Positions 35,554 through 45,112 of a stretch of 64,000 nt of DNA are shown piece after piece. How positions within the stretch are numbered: the stretch's first letter is position 1; the number at the start of each line of letters is the position of its first letter. The stretch is from NCBI GenBank assembly GCA_026415395.1, contig JAOAHD010000007.1, positions 1,167,972 through 1,231,971 of the forward strand, in the 5' to 3' direction. Both the position numbers and the translations under genes were made by a program. This DNA is from Candidatus Binatia bacterium (GTDB taxonomy: Bacteria; Desulfobacterota; Binatia; HRBIN30). Under the pieces are notes generated by a model, which did no database searches, had not been told where the DNA came from, and saw nothing but the letters and a program-made list of their open reading frames with translations.

Positions 35554-36252
35554 TCAAACGCGCTGCGCGCGGGTAAGGTTGTCGACCCGGGCGAAATATT
35601 CCGCCAATCGAGGGTGGCGCGCCAAGGTCGCGGCACCGAGTCGGGAATCGGCAATGCACTCCGCTTGGCAAACGATGGCAATGTCCGCGAGGGTGAGATT
35701 GTTTCCAACGACAAATCCGGTGGACTCTTGCAAGGCCTCAATCGCTGTGAACAAGCGTTCCACGTCCTGAGCAAGCTGCCCCTGGGATTTACGACCCACC
35801 CCTTGGGTCGACGTGACCTGGCGGAAGTTTTCGCGAATCAGCGGCGCCATCGTCGAGCGCATTTCCTCGGGGATGCCGGCAGCCAGCTTGGCAAAGGTGT
35901 GCTCGAAGTCCTCCTCGCCGAAGCGCAGGCACATCTCGTAAAAGTACAGCGACTCGTCTGCCCAATCTTCCAGCGCCAATACGAGCGCCCGTTCTCGAGG
36001 ATCTTGGGGGATGAGCCGCGGCTCAGGAACCCGCTCCTCGACAGCCAAAGCGATGTCGGTGGAGTCGGCGATGACCTCTCCGTCCCACTCGATGAATGGC
36101 AGTTTGCCAGTGGGGTTGCGTTCTTGGATGCGCGGCACCTCCGCCAACGGCCACTCGTAGATATCGAAGGGAACGTTTTTGTAAGCGAGGACCCGCCGCA
36201 CCTTGTCGCAAAACGGCGAAATGGCAAACTGGTACAAGGTCACGTTCGGCAT
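35554..36252 (-). CDS. Glutathione S-transferase-family protein
   Basis: 232 residues. The thioredoxin-like start LYQFAISPFCDKVRRVLAYK has the catalytic Ser/Cys region SPFCDK, then FDIYEW, GKLPFIEWDGEVIADSTDIA and the all-helical C-terminal domain. The start at 36252 has GAGGAG upstream; the upstream extension to 36339 is not protein-like. Likely role: conjugation or isomerisation of an electrophilic or aromatic intermediate. Lies 22 bases after the phosphotransferase-like gene. Confidence 0.9.
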   Translation of the reverse strand: MPNVTLYQFAISPFCDKVRRVLAYKNVPFDIYEWPLAEVPRIQERNPTGKLPFIEWDGEVIADSTDIALAVEERVPEPRLIPQDPRERALVLALEDWADESLYFYEMCLRFGEEDFEHTFAKLAAGIPEEMRSTMAPLIRENFRQVTSTQGVGRKSQGQLAQDVERLFTAIEALQESTGFVVGNNLTLADIAIVCQAECIADSRLGAATLARHPRLAEYFARVDNLTRAQRV

Positions 36253-36274
36253 CGTCTCCTCTCCTCGCTCGGTG

Positions 36275-37366
36275 TCACACCGTGCCACATTGCGCGGCCT
36301 CGTGGGCGCGGTGGAACAAAAACTCTGCAGCTTGCCCAAAGGTTCGGAACCGTTCGTCTTTCGTCTGCCCCACGTGGTAACGGTAGTAAATCTGTTGCAG
36401 GACGACCGCCATCTTGAAGAGCCCGAACACGTAGTAGTAGGGCACGTTGCTCACGTCCACATTATGCCGCTTGCCGTAGCGCACCACAGCTTCGGCGCGT
36501 GTCATGAACCCTGGCGTATTCGAAGGCATTCCAACCGGCCCTCCTAACGTGCCCGCCGGCGCCTCTCGCTCTTCGATCCAAGCTGTGAGAAGCGTCCCAA
36601 GGTCGCAAAGCGGGTCGCCGACCGTACACATGTCCCAGTCGAAAACCGCCACACATCGGCCTGGATCGTCATCCGCCAACATCATGTTGTCGAGCCTCCA
36701 GTCGTTGTGCAGCAGGGTAGGGCGAGGCGAAGCTGGCATATGCTCGCGTAGCCAGCGATGCAATTCTCCGGCGAGCGGAACTTCGCTGGTTTTGGCGCGC
36801 TCGAAGCGAGCCATCCAGCCGTCCACCTGCCGCAAAAGGAAGCCCTCGGGTTTACCGATTTTGTCGAGACCCACGCTGGCTGGGTCCACCGCGTGCAGAT
36901 CGGCTAGGGCATCGATGAGAACTTCGCTGATCTTGCGGTTTGCCACGGGATCTCTCCCGCCTCCCCACTTCTCCGGAATCACGCGCCGCACCACCGTACC
37001 GTAACGACGCTCCATGACAAAAAACGGCGCCCCAATCACGCTGCTGTCGTCACAAAAGAGGAATGCGCGGGGCGCTAACGGGTAGGCTTGGTACAGCACG
37101 GATAAGCAGCGGTACTCGCGAGCCATGTCGTGCGAGCCCGGGGCGACCGGCCCGAGGGGCGGTCGCCTGAGCACGTACTCCACACTCGGGTAGCGAAGGA
37201 GGTAGGTGAGATTGGCATGGCCGCCCGCGAACTGCACGATCTCGAGCGGGCCGTCGGAGCCAGGCAATTTGCCGCGGAGATACGCAGCAAGTCGCTCGTG
37301 ATCGAAGTCCTCGTCGGGCCGGATGGGAATGGTTTCGGGTGGATCGACAAGCTTTGTGTCCGTCAT
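36275..37366 (-). CDS. Phosphotransferase (APH/ACAD10-like) family protein
   Basis: 363 residues of the kinase-like fold. It has a nucleotide-loop-like start (VQFAGGHANLTYLLRY), the catalytic loop HNDWRLDNMM (where HxDxxxxN is usual) and the metal motif AVFDWDMCTVGDPLCDLG. The pattern matches the acyl-CoA dehydrogenase-associated phosphotransferases that phosphorylate hydroxyacyl-CoA-type substrates, rather than drug kinases. No acyl-CoA dehydrogenase gene is adjacent. ATG at 37366. Confidence 0.88.
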   Translation of the reverse strand: MTDTKLVDPPETIPIRPDEDFDHERLAAYLRGKLPGSDGPLEIVQFAGGHANLTYLLRYPSVEYVLRRPPLGPVAPGSHDMAREYRCLSVLYQAYPLAPRAFLFCDDSSVIGAPFFVMERRYGTVVRRVIPEKWGGGRDPVANRKISEVLIDALADLHAVDPASVGLDKIGKPEGFLLRQVDGWMARFERAKTSEVPLAGELHRWLREHMPASPRPTLLHNDWRLDNMMLADDDPGRCVAVFDWDMCTVGDPLCDLGTLLTAWIEEREAPAGTLGGPVGMPSNTPGFMTRAEAVVRYGKRHNVDVSNVPYYYVFGLFKMAVVLQQIYYRYHVGQTKDERFRTFGQAAEFLFHRAHEAAQCGTV

Positions 37367-37397
37367 GCTGTGTGTTTCCTCGTTGTCGCCTTTAGAT

Positions 37398-37931
37398 TCA
37401 AGCGGTGCTGCGGCCCTTCATGGCGTAAATGCGCTGGATGTCAATCTGCAGGAGCACCGTGCGCCGTGGTTGGCCGCTCGCACCAGGGCGGCTCTCGCGT
37501 TCGCTACCGGGAACGACCGCCGCCCGGCCGTACACGATGGCCACCGCACCGTCAGCGCCCCACGTCGTCAAGGCTACGCGCGGGTTGTGGTCTAAATCGC
37601 GCCGGCGCTGTGCGTCGACGTAAATCGTCGAGTACAAGATGCCATTGACGAATTCAGCGTGCACGGGAGCGATGTGCGGTGCCCCGTGCGCGCCAGTGGT
37701 GGCCATCGCCTTGAGGCGGCAATTGTTCCAGAATTCCACAAATTCGCGGGCATTCATCTGTCGCTCGGCACGACCGAACGTTTCCCGCAAGGCTTTCCCG
37801 GCTCGCGACAAGCTCGACTGCAACAGCCGATCGATCGGTTCCAAAAGAGAGTCGGGCCAGTAGCGAGGGTTGCGTTCCTCCTCGGTTGCTCCGCGAAGAA
37901 TCGGTTGCTTTTGCATCGATTGTGTACCCAT
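37398..37931 (-). CDS. Pyridoxamine 5'-phosphate oxidase-like flavin/F420-binding protein
   Basis: 177 residues. The split-barrel core reads CRLKAMATTGAHGAPHIAPVHAEFVNGILYSTI, then RRRDLDHNPRVALTTW and VAIVYGRAAVV. This is the PPOX-like fold of flavin- or F420-dependent reductases. The start at 37931 (ATG, GAGGAG upstream) is preferred over 37976. It is the most upstream gene of the minus-strand run that ends with the rhomboid gene. The cofactor and substrate are not decided by sequence. Confidence 0.85.
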   Translation of the reverse strand: MGTQSMQKQPILRGATEEERNPRYWPDSLLEPIDRLLQSSLSRAGKALRETFGRAERQMNAREFVEFWNNCRLKAMATTGAHGAPHIAPVHAEFVNGILYSTIYVDAQRRRDLDHNPRVALTTWGADGAVAIVYGRAAVVPGSERESRPGASGQPRRTVLLQIDIQRIYAMKGRSTA

Positions 37932-38556
37932 ACGAGCGCGCTCCTCACTGCACGGAATGTATCCATGTAGCACCAACTCACCGCGTTGCCCGAGGGGGCA
38001 CCGTTCTCAGCGCTTCCGAGCCGGCTGTGGGCAAATCGGGAGTGAATTGCCGGGCCCTATGGAGCCGCCAGCGCCGGCTCCCTTCAGCACACCGGAGTCG
38101 CCGAATCGGCTATTGCTGCTGCTGTGTCACGGAGAGAATGCTCGTCTCTCACCCAAGACATTGCGATTGTTCCATCTGGCGGTCGCCGCCAGACACGGGC
38201 ACCTGGCTGTGGGCGGCCGGAGAGACTGGCGCACTCGCCGGCTAGTACTCACCATCAGCGGCAGCGGGATAATGGGCACGCCATGTTTCCGGTGCCGCCG
38301 CGGGGAATGTTCGCCAAGAGCCGGCTTCTATCCACGATGCCCAATGCCCCACGCGGGAGGGTCGCCAGTTGTCCGCCTCGAGGTGATAGCTGTCGAAGTG
38401 GTTTGTTCCTTCCTCCACCTTGCGTTTTCTTGCTTTGCGGCTCAGCGGTATGGTCGGCTGCAGGACCTCGCCAGAGCACGGCGGCAGCGAGTGATTTGCC
38501 GCCTGTCGTAGGCGCCAAAACGTTTCTTTCAAAGCGCAACGATCCGTTCGGGCCTG
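37932..38556. other. Decayed non-coding stretch
   Basis: About 625 bases with no credible gene on either strand. Short open frames on both strands are low-complexity and lack ribosome sites. One minus-strand frame (38242-38532) has a protein-like stretch (WRPSRVGHWASWIEAGSWR), possibly a relic, that I cannot assign. The stretch borders the broken DUF2269 gene. Confidence 0.5.
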
Positions 38557-39124
38557 TCACCAGAATCGGGGTTTGGCCATTATGATCAGGGAAGCGAGAG
38601 ACAAAACGGTTGCCAGGATGCCGGCGAAATACCATCGATGCAGAACTTGGAAGAACGCTTCCGGTAGTTGTTCTCTAGGTGCAGCAGCGCTCGACGGTAA
38701 CTGAATGAGCTGGTTTTGATACCTCAACAACAACCGTATCCATACCATAACCCAAGAGCGTGAACGCTCCCAAGGCAAGAGAAACCCGACTGGTGTTCAA
38801 CAAGCCCGCCCCAGCTATGCATGGCCATGATAAGCCCGTTGGCAACGAGCAACAGCACACCCGGACCGGTGAAGAACACATCTGCCTAATTCACAGCTTT
38901 TGAGGCAAAGTGCGGGGTCCGCTTTTTTTGTTCCGTTCAGCGAGAACCATCCATACGCCAGTAACAATCGCGTTCCCTAATAAGAAGATCACTGATCCAA
39001 AGACATGGAGCAGTTTGTGCCATTGGTAAGGCAAGAACAAAGGGTAGCCGGCAAAACCCAGCGTCGTGAGAACCACGCGCATGACTGCAATCTCAGCAAG
39101 CAACGCTTTCGTGCTTGGATGCAT
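38557..39124 (-). pseudogene. DUF2269-type membrane protein, multiply frameshifted
   Basis: Three reading frames together rebuild one membrane protein. Frame one (39124-38891) starts MHPSTKALLAEIAV and includes KLLHVFGSVIFLLGNAIVTG. The next frame has VFFTGPGVLLLVANGLIMA, a third has LNTSRVSLALGAFTLLGYG, and a fourth step ends in HRWYFAGILATVLSLASLII. The parts are in the order expected for DUF2269. Restoring one A in the A7 run at 38923-38929 joins the first two segments but still leaves a TAG, so several lesions are present and a lone sequencing error is unlikely. Confidence 0.8.
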
Positions 39125-40103
39125 CGGGTCTCCCGCTGTGTCGTGCGGAGTTTGAAATCACTTGTCGGCTAATGACTTGCTCCTGCGCCGCGCAGGCTTT
39201 TTTGCGCAGCGCCTCGACGTGCAGGTTCGAGCGCAGTCACTGGACTTTGATTGGATCTATGTCACGCCCGTCGAGGTTGTCGATCTTGGTAAGGCGATTT
39301 CCGGAAGCCGGCATAGTCTCCGAGCAGATGCAAAAACTCTTCCGCGCAATACAATGCGAAGATCAGTTTTTTGAGCCCAGCGGTCGGCGGGTACGGAGCG
39401 GATTTCGAGCTCGGTGTTGTTAGTTGTCTTCACGTTGTAGACGCCAGGCGCTTGCTCCACGTCCGCTCCCGCTTCCAAAGATCAGGTTATCTTGCTCAGC
39501 CTCGTGTGAGGCACTCAAGAGCGCAGAATCCTCCACCCTGCATCTTGGAGCTCCTGCATCGACTCGATCGAGAGCTCCTCGGCCGGATCGGCTCTGTGGT
39601 TTGGATCGAGCCAAGACATCCCGCCGGCCCGTATAGGCGGCTCTGCTCGCGCACCAAGGCGGTCGGTAGCGTGCTGACCCTTTGCAACAGATGATCCTGC
39701 GCGGCATCCACCGGCTGCGCCGACTTTTAGCAATCCTCTGGGCGTCCAGCTCCGTTCCCCCGCTTTGAACCTCTCGATTCGCAGCCCGTCGCCTGGTCTT
39801 GCGTGGCATTGGACTGCAGCGAGATGCCGTGCGGCGCCGCGTGGTCGAGCTGGGTTAACGCGGTGGGAGCAGAAACCGACAGCTCCTGCACGAAGAATTG
39901 CGTGGCGGGATCGCAGAGGGCGCCCCCGGCAGGCGGTGCGGATGTCGTGATTTGGGGTGGTGTCTTCTCGGCCACTCCCTGCGGCCGTTCGTGGCGGGTG
40001 GCGTACTTGCTCAGACGCCGAGGCAACGTGCAATTTGCTTTACCGAGAGCGGGCAGACTTGATAGCATGCTGCCACGATGGTGATGACGTGGAGGTGGCG
40101 CAG
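39125..40103. other. Decayed region upstream of xerC
   Basis: About 980 bases without a credible intact gene. Minus-strand frames contain protein-like pieces in different frames (LKKLIFALYCAEEFLHLLGD around 39320-39390; LTKIDNLDGRDIDPIKVQ around 39250-39300; NLHVEALRKKACAAQEQV around 39180-39230) separated by stops. They may be the remains of a gene upstream of the DUF2269 relic. I cannot name it. The rest shows only short, compositionally odd frames. Confidence 0.45.
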
Positions 40104-41021
40104 GTGGAACTGGAGCGTGCCGTTCAAGAATTTATCCGTGCACTCAGGGTCGAGCGCAATGCGTCTCCGCACACGGTCAGGGCGTACGACGCGGACCTGC
40201 AGCAGTTTCTAACCTTCATGCAAGGGATGCTGGCCCGTGCGGGAAAGGGAGTCGAGGTGCGGGAGGTGACCCGCGAGCATGTACGGGGCTTTTTAGCCGC
40301 GCTTCTGGAGCAGCACCGCAAAAGCTCGGTGGCACGCAAGCTTTCCTCGGTGCGCGCGTTCTTCCGCTTCGCGCGGGCGCAGCGGTGGCTCGATCACGAT
40401 CCCGTGGCCGCGGTGCAGGCCCCGCGCAAGGAGCAACAACTCCCGAATCACTTGACCGTGGACGATGCCTTTCGGTTGCTCGACGCGGTTGCGGGTGACG
40501 AGCCCATCCGCCTGCGTGATGCCGCAATGTTGGAAGTGCTGTATTCCTGCGGCTTGCGCGTGAGCGAACTCGTGAGCCTGGATTGGGAGGATCTCGATTC
40601 GAACCTCCAACTGCTCCGCGTGCGGGGCAAGGGCGCGAAGGAACGGCTTGTGCCCATTGGCCAAAAGGCGCTTGCCGCCCTGTGGCGCTATCGCGAGCAC
40701 ATCCCTAAGCTTTGCCGTCGCGGTGTGAAGGACGCACGTGCAGTGTTCCTCAACCGCTCCGGCCGGCGGATTACCACGCGCTCGGTGGCGCGGCGCCTGG
40801 ATTACTACGTGCGAGCTGCGGGTCTGCTGACCAAAGTCAGCCCGCACGCGATCCGCCACAGCTTCGCAACCCACTTGCTCAACGCCGGAGCAGATTTGCG
40901 CGCGATCCAGGAGCTCCTTGGCCATGCAAGCCTTTCGACGACGCAACGTTACACGCATGTGAACTTGGATTACTTGATGCAAGTGTACGACAAAGCACAC
41001 CCGCGAGCGGGAAAGGGCTAA
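40104..41021 (+). CDS. xerC: Tyrosine recombinase XerC
   Basis: 305 residues. The N-terminal SAM-like core-binding domain (ELERAVQEFIRALRVERNAS) is followed by the catalytic domain with Arg152 (SCGLRVSEL), the Lys region GKGAKERLVP, His248 and Arg251 (HAIRHSFATH), His274 (LGHASL) and Tyr283 (QRYTHV). With XerD it resolves chromosome dimers at dif. The start is GTG 40104 with GGAGG upstream; the longer frame from 39957 is not protein-like. It heads the hslVU-arg run. No dif site was found in the window. Confidence 0.92.
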   Translation: MELERAVQEFIRALRVERNASPHTVRAYDADLQQFLTFMQGMLARAGKGVEVREVTREHVRGFLAALLEQHRKSSVARKLSSVRAFFRFARAQRWLDHDPVAAVQAPRKEQQLPNHLTVDDAFRLLDAVAGDEPIRLRDAAMLEVLYSCGLRVSELVSLDWEDLDSNLQLLRVRGKGAKERLVPIGQKALAALWRYREHIPKLCRRGVKDARAVFLNRSGRRITTRSVARRLDYYVRAAGLLTKVSPHAIRHSFATHLLNAGADLRAIQELLGHASLSTTQRYTHVNLDYLMQVYDKAHPRAGKG

Positions 41022-41042
41022 GCGAAACAGGAGGAGAAGCGC

Positions 41043-41576
41043 ATGCAGCACTTCCACGGCACAACGATTCTGGCACTCCGACACCGCGGCGTGACCGTTA
41101 TGGCCGGCGACGGGCAAGTGAGTCTCGGTCCCACAGTGGTCAAGGCGCAGGCCCGCAAAGTTCGCCGCTTATACCGCGACTCGATCCTTGCCGGTTTTGC
41201 CGGAGCGACAGCCGACGCCTTCACCTTGTTCGAACGCTTCGAGCGGCAACTCGATCAGTTCCAAGGGAATCTGCGGCGCGCCGCAGTGGAGCTGGCTAAA
41301 GACTGGCGCACCGATAGGCTCTTGCGCCGCTTGGAAGCATTACTCCTAGTGGCCGATCGGGAGAGTTTGTTGATGCTCTCGGGTAGCGGCGATGTGATCG
41401 AGCCTGACGAGCCCGTGGTTGGCATAGGCTCTGGCGGTAACTACGCTGTAGCTGCCGCGCGGGCGCTCATGCGCCACAGCCAACTGGACGCTGCCGAGAT
41501 CGCCCGCGAAGCCATGCGCATTGCGGCTAGCATTTGCGTGTACACGAACGACAACGTTGTGTTGGAGCAGCTTTGA
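41043..41576 (+). CDS. hslV: ATP-dependent protease peptidase subunit HslV
   Basis: 177 residues. After the short propeptide the catalytic Thr is exposed in [12 protein letters not shown]; then [25 protein letters not shown] and [26 protein letters not shown] complete the HslV pattern. HslV forms the proteolytic chamber that works with HslU. A strong GGAGGAG site precedes the ATG at 41043, and hslU follows 45 bases later. Confidence 0.96.
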   Translation: MQHFHGTTILALRHRGVTVMAGDGQVSLGPTVVKAQARKVRRLYRDSILAGFAGATADAFTLFERFERQLDQFQGNLRRAAVELAKDWRTDRLLRRLEALLLVADRESLLMLSGSGDVIEPDEPVVGIGSGGNYAVAAARALMRHSQLDAAEIAREAMRIAASICVYTNDNVVLEQL

Positions 41577-41621
41577 AGACTGCCTCTGTGGCATTGCGCT
41601 GCGGGGAGCGCGTGGTACCAA

Positions 41622-42944
41622 ATGAAAGCCATGAGTTTCATGACGCCGCGGGAAATCGTTTCTGAGCTCGACCGCTACATCGTCGGGCAGCGCAAAGCCA
41701 AGCGGGCGGTAGCGGTAGCGCTGCGGAACCGCTGGCGGCGCTTGCAGGTGCCGGAAGAGCTGCGGGATGAAATCACTCCGAAGAATATCATTATGATTGG
41801 CCCCACGGGAGTGGGCAAAACCGAAATTTCCCGCCGCTTGGCTAAGCTCGCTCAGGCCCCGTTTATTAAGGTCGAAGCTTCGAAGTTTACCGAGGTCGGC
41901 TATGTCGGGCGGGACGTGGAATCGATCATCCGCGATTTAACCGACCTGGCGGTGAAGATGGTCAAAGACGAAGAGGAGGAAAAGGTTCGCATCCGGGCCG
42001 AGGAGCTCGCTGAAGAGCGTATTCTGGATTTGCTCCTGCCCGGTTCGCGCGACGACGAAGCACAGCAAGCGACGCGCGAGAAATTTCGCAAGATGCTGCG
42101 CAGCGGCCAGCTCGACGACCGCGTGGTCGAGATCGAAGTCACTAAGTCCGCTTTTCCGATGGTCGAAGTCTTCGCGCCGCAGGGCATGGAGGGGATGGAA
42201 TCTCAGTTGAAGGAGCTGTTTTCTTCGGTGGCCCCGAAGCAGACGACCAAGGAGCGGATGCGTATCGACGATGCCCTCGACTACCTCACAAACGAAGAGG
42301 CGAGCAAGCTCATCGACATGGAGTGGGTCACGAAGGAGGCGATTCGCCGTGTAGAGGAAACCGGCATCGTTTTCATTGACGAAATCGACAAGATTGCTGG
42401 CCGCGAAACCGGTGGCGCGCCCGATGTATCGCGCCAAGGTGTGCAGCGCGATTTGTTACCGCTCATCGAAGGAAGCACGGTGAGCACCAAGTACGGAATG
42501 GTGCGCACCGACCACATTTTGTTTATCGCCTCCGGGGCCTTTCATATCGCGAAGCCGTCGGACCTCATTCCGGAGTTTCAAGGGCGTTTCCCGATTCGCG
42601 TCGAGCTCGACCCGCTGACGAAAGAGGACTTTGTGCGCATCCTCACCGAGCCGCAAAATGCCCTGCTCAAGCAATACGTTGCCTTGCTGGCCACGGAGAA
42701 TGTCCGCCTGTCGTTTACCCCGGACGCGGTTGAGGAAATCGCCGCCATTGCTGCGGAGGTCAATCGCTCGACGGAAGATATCGGAGCGCGCCGCTTGCAC
42801 ACGGTTGTGGAGCGCTTGTTGGAGAATTTGTCGTTCGATGCTCCGGAAATGAGCGGGCGCGAGGTGGTGATCGATGCCGCCTATGTGCGGGAAATGCTGG
42901 GGGAGATTGTGAAGAATGAGGATCTGTCGCGCTACATCCTCTGA
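41622..42944 (+). CDS. hslU: ATP-dependent protease ATPase subunit HslU
   Basis: 440 residues. The AAA+ unfoldase of Hsl[23 protein letters not shown] at the start, Walker A GPTGVGKT (60-67), Walker [14 protein letters not shown], and the [11 protein letters not shown]-like sensor region [15 protein letters not shown] near the end. The expected I-domain insertion lies between. ATG 41622 and 41631 are both plausible. It is directly downstream of hslV and upstream of argB. Confidence 0.97.
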   Translation: MKAMSFMTPREIVSELDRYIVGQRKAKRAVAVALRNRWRRLQVPEELRDEITPKNIIMIGPTGVGKTEISRRLAKLAQAPFIKVEASKFTEVGYVGRDVESIIRDLTDLAVKMVKDEEEEKVRIRAEELAEERILDLLLPGSRDDEAQQATREKFRKMLRSGQLDDRVVEIEVTKSAFPMVEVFAPQGMEGMESQLKELFSSVAPKQTTKERMRIDDALDYLTNEEASKLIDMEWVTKEAIRRVEETGIVFIDEIDKIAGRETGGAPDVSRQGVQRDLLPLIEGSTVSTKYGMVRTDHILFIASGAFHIAKPSDLIPEFQGRFPIRVELDPLTKEDFVRILTEPQNALLKQYVALLATENVRLSFTPDAVEEIAAIAAEVNRSTEDIGARRLHTVVERLLENLSFDAPEMSGREVVIDAAYVREMLGEIVKNEDLSRYIL

Positions 42945-42950
42945 CAGAGC

Positions 42951-43895
42951 GTGATCATGGCTGAGCGTGCGGATACGGTAAAAGAATTGGTCGCGCGAGC
43001 CGAAGTTTTGCTGGAGGCACTCCCGTACATTCGCCGCTATGCGGGCTCCACGATGGTGGTGAAGTATGGTGGGCACGCGATGACGGAGGAGAGCCTCCGC
43101 CAGAGCTTCGCGCAGGATATCGTGCTGCTGAAGTACATTGGGATTAACCCGGTGGTGGTCCACGGAGGCGGCCCGCAAATCAACCGCGTGCTCGACATGT
43201 TGGGGATCGAGCCGCAGTTCGTCCGCGGCATGCGCGTTACCGATGCGCAAACCATGGACGTGGTAGAAATGGTCCTCGGCAAAATTACCAACGAGATTGT
43301 CACCTTGATCCAACAACACGGTGGCCGGGCCGTGGGGTTGAGCGGGAAGGACGGAAACCTCATCCGTGCTCGAAAGCTGAGAGTGACCACGGAGGAAAGC
43401 GGCCGGCGGACCAAAGTGGATATTGGCCTCGTTGGCGAGGTGAGTGCGGTAAACCCGACGGTCATCGAAGCTTTAGACCGTGCCGACTTCATCCCCGTGA
43501 TTGCCCCCATCGGGGTCGGGGACCAAGGGGAAAGCTACAACATCAATGCGGACCTTGTCGCTGGAGAACTGGCTGCCGCACTCCAAGCGGAGAAACTGAT
43601 TCTCCTCACTGACGTCGAGGGAATTCGCGACGCCGCTGGGGAGCTGATCTCGACGGTCGATGTGGAGCGAGCGCAGGAACTCATTCGCACGAAGGTGATC
43701 GACGGCGGTATGATTCCCAAGGTCGAGTGCTGCATTGACGCTTTGCGCCGGGGCACGAAGAAGACGCACATCATCGACGGGCGGGTGCGCCACGCCGTCT
43801 TGCTGGAAATTTTCACCGACGCCGGCGTTGGGACCGAGGTGGTGTTGCGACAAGATGCGGCCGCTTCGATTGCACGGCGACGGCCGGCTCGCTAA
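42951..43895 (+). CDS. argB: Acetylglutamate kinase
   Basis: Phosphorylates N-acetylglutamate in arginine synthesis. It has the N-terminal lysine segment [56 protein letters not shown] and the C-terminal GTEVV. Length 314 residues. The start is GTG at 42951 or ATG at 42957, seven to thirteen bases after hslU, so the two are likely co-transcribed. The N-terminal extension of about 25 residues is that of the arginine-sensitive form; feedback control is inference. Confidence 0.96.
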   Translation: MIMAERADTVKELVARAEVLLEALPYIRRYAGSTMVVKYGGHAMTEESLRQSFAQDIVLLKYIGINPVVVHGGGPQINRVLDMLGIEPQFVRGMRVTDAQTMDVVEMVLGKITNEIVTLIQQHGGRAVGLSGKDGNLIRARKLRVTTEESGRRTKVDIGLVGEVSAVNPTVIEALDRADFIPVIAPIGVGDQGESYNINADLVAGELAAALQAEKLILLTDVEGIRDAAGELISTVDVERAQELIRTKVIDGGMIPKVECCIDALRRGTKKTHIIDGRVRHAVLLEIFTDAGVGTEVVLRQDAAASIARRRPAR

Positions 43896-43927
43896 CGGCT
43901 TGGTCCTACGCGATTCGATTGTCCGAC

Positions 43928-45112
43928 ATGACCTCGGCCGAGATCATTGCTCGTAATGAACGGTATTTGTTCCCCGTGTACCCGCGGGCACCCCTGGCAC
44001 TGGTTCGCGGCGAGGGCTGCCGTGTTTGGGATGCGGACGGCAGGGAGTACCTCGACTTTTTTTCTTCGACTGTGGTCACCAACCTTGGGCACGCGCACCC
44101 GCGGGTGACGGCCGCGATTGTCGAGCAGGCGAAAACGATCCTGCACGTCTCCAACCTGCACCACAGCGCACCGCAAGGAGAACTTGCGGAACTGTTGTGC
44201 CAGCACTCGTTTGCTGACCGCGCCTTTCTTTGCAACAGCGGCGCGGAAGCAAACGAGGCAGCGCTCAAGCTCGCGAGGCGGTTTGGAAGCGAGCATCGCG
44301 GCGGCCGGTTCGAGATCCTCACGATGCTCGGTTCCTTTCACGGCCGCACCTTGGCGACCTTGACGGCTACGGGACAGGAAAAGGTGCGCGAGGGCTTTCA
44401 GCCGTTGCCGGAAGGGTTTCGCTATGTGCCGTTCAACGACTTGGGTGCTATCGAAGCAGCCTATTCGCCGCGAACTGTGGCGGTCATGCTCGAGCTTGTG
44501 CAAGCGGAGGGCGGTGTCGTTCCGGTGCAGCCGGATTATCTCCGTGCCCTGCGCCAGTGGTGCGATGACAACGGGGTCCTGCTGATTTTCGACGAGGTGC
44601 AAACGGGCATGGGGCGCTTGGGCACGCTCTTCGGCTACGAACTCTTCGGCGTGGAGCCCGATGTGCTTACGGTAGCTAAAGGCCTGGGAAACGGAGTGCC
44701 CGTGGGCGCCATGCTTGCCCGAGCGAGCGTGGCGGAGAGTTTTCGCCTCGGTGCCCATGGCTCGACGTTCGGAGGGAATGCGCTGGCCTGCGCCGCCGCT
44801 GTGGCCACGGTGCGCGCGTTGTTGGAGGATGGGGTTTTAGAGAATTGCCGGCGCTCCGGCGCATACTTGAAGGAACGCTTGCTCGAACTGGCAAGCTCTT
44901 GCGCTGCTATTCGTGAGGTTCGCGGGCATGGCTTGCTCCTCGGTGTGGAGCTCGTTCATCCAGCGGCGCCCGTGGTTGATGCTTGCCGGCAGCGAGGGCT
45001 AATCGTCAATGGCACGGCCGAGCGCGTCCTGCGCATCGCACCACCATTGATCGTGTCCAAAGCCGAAATCGATTATGCCCTCGGGATCCTCGCTGAGGTG
45101 CTCCGAGCATGA
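43928..45112 (+). CDS. argD: Acetylornithine aminotransferase
   Basis: A class III PLP aminotransferase. It has FLCNSGAEANEAALKLARR, LGSFHGRTLATLTATG, FDEVQTGMGRLG with the PLP-binding Asp/Glu, and the PLP lysine Lys251 in VAKGLGNGVPVGAML. The length of 394 residues is typical. The ATG at 43928 is preferred over a TTG at 43919. The last codon overlaps the argF start (ATGA), so argD and argF are translationally coupled. Confidence 0.95.
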   Translation: MTSAEIIARNERYLFPVYPRAPLALVRGEGCRVWDADGREYLDFFSSTVVTNLGHAHPRVTAAIVEQAKTILHVSNLHHSAPQGELAELLCQHSFADRAFLCNSGAEANEAALKLARRFGSEHRGGRFEILTMLGSFHGRTLATLTATGQEKVREGFQPLPEGFRYVPFNDLGAIEAAYSPRTVAVMLELVQAEGGVVPVQPDYLRALRQWCDDNGVLLIFDEVQTGMGRLGTLFGYELFGVEPDVLTVAKGLGNGVPVGAMLARASVAESFRLGAHGSTFGGNALACAAAVATVRALLEDGVLENCRRSGAYLKERLLELASSCAAIREVRGHGLLLGVELVHPAAPVVDACRQRGLIVNGTAERVLRIAPPLIVSKAEIDYALGILAEVLRA

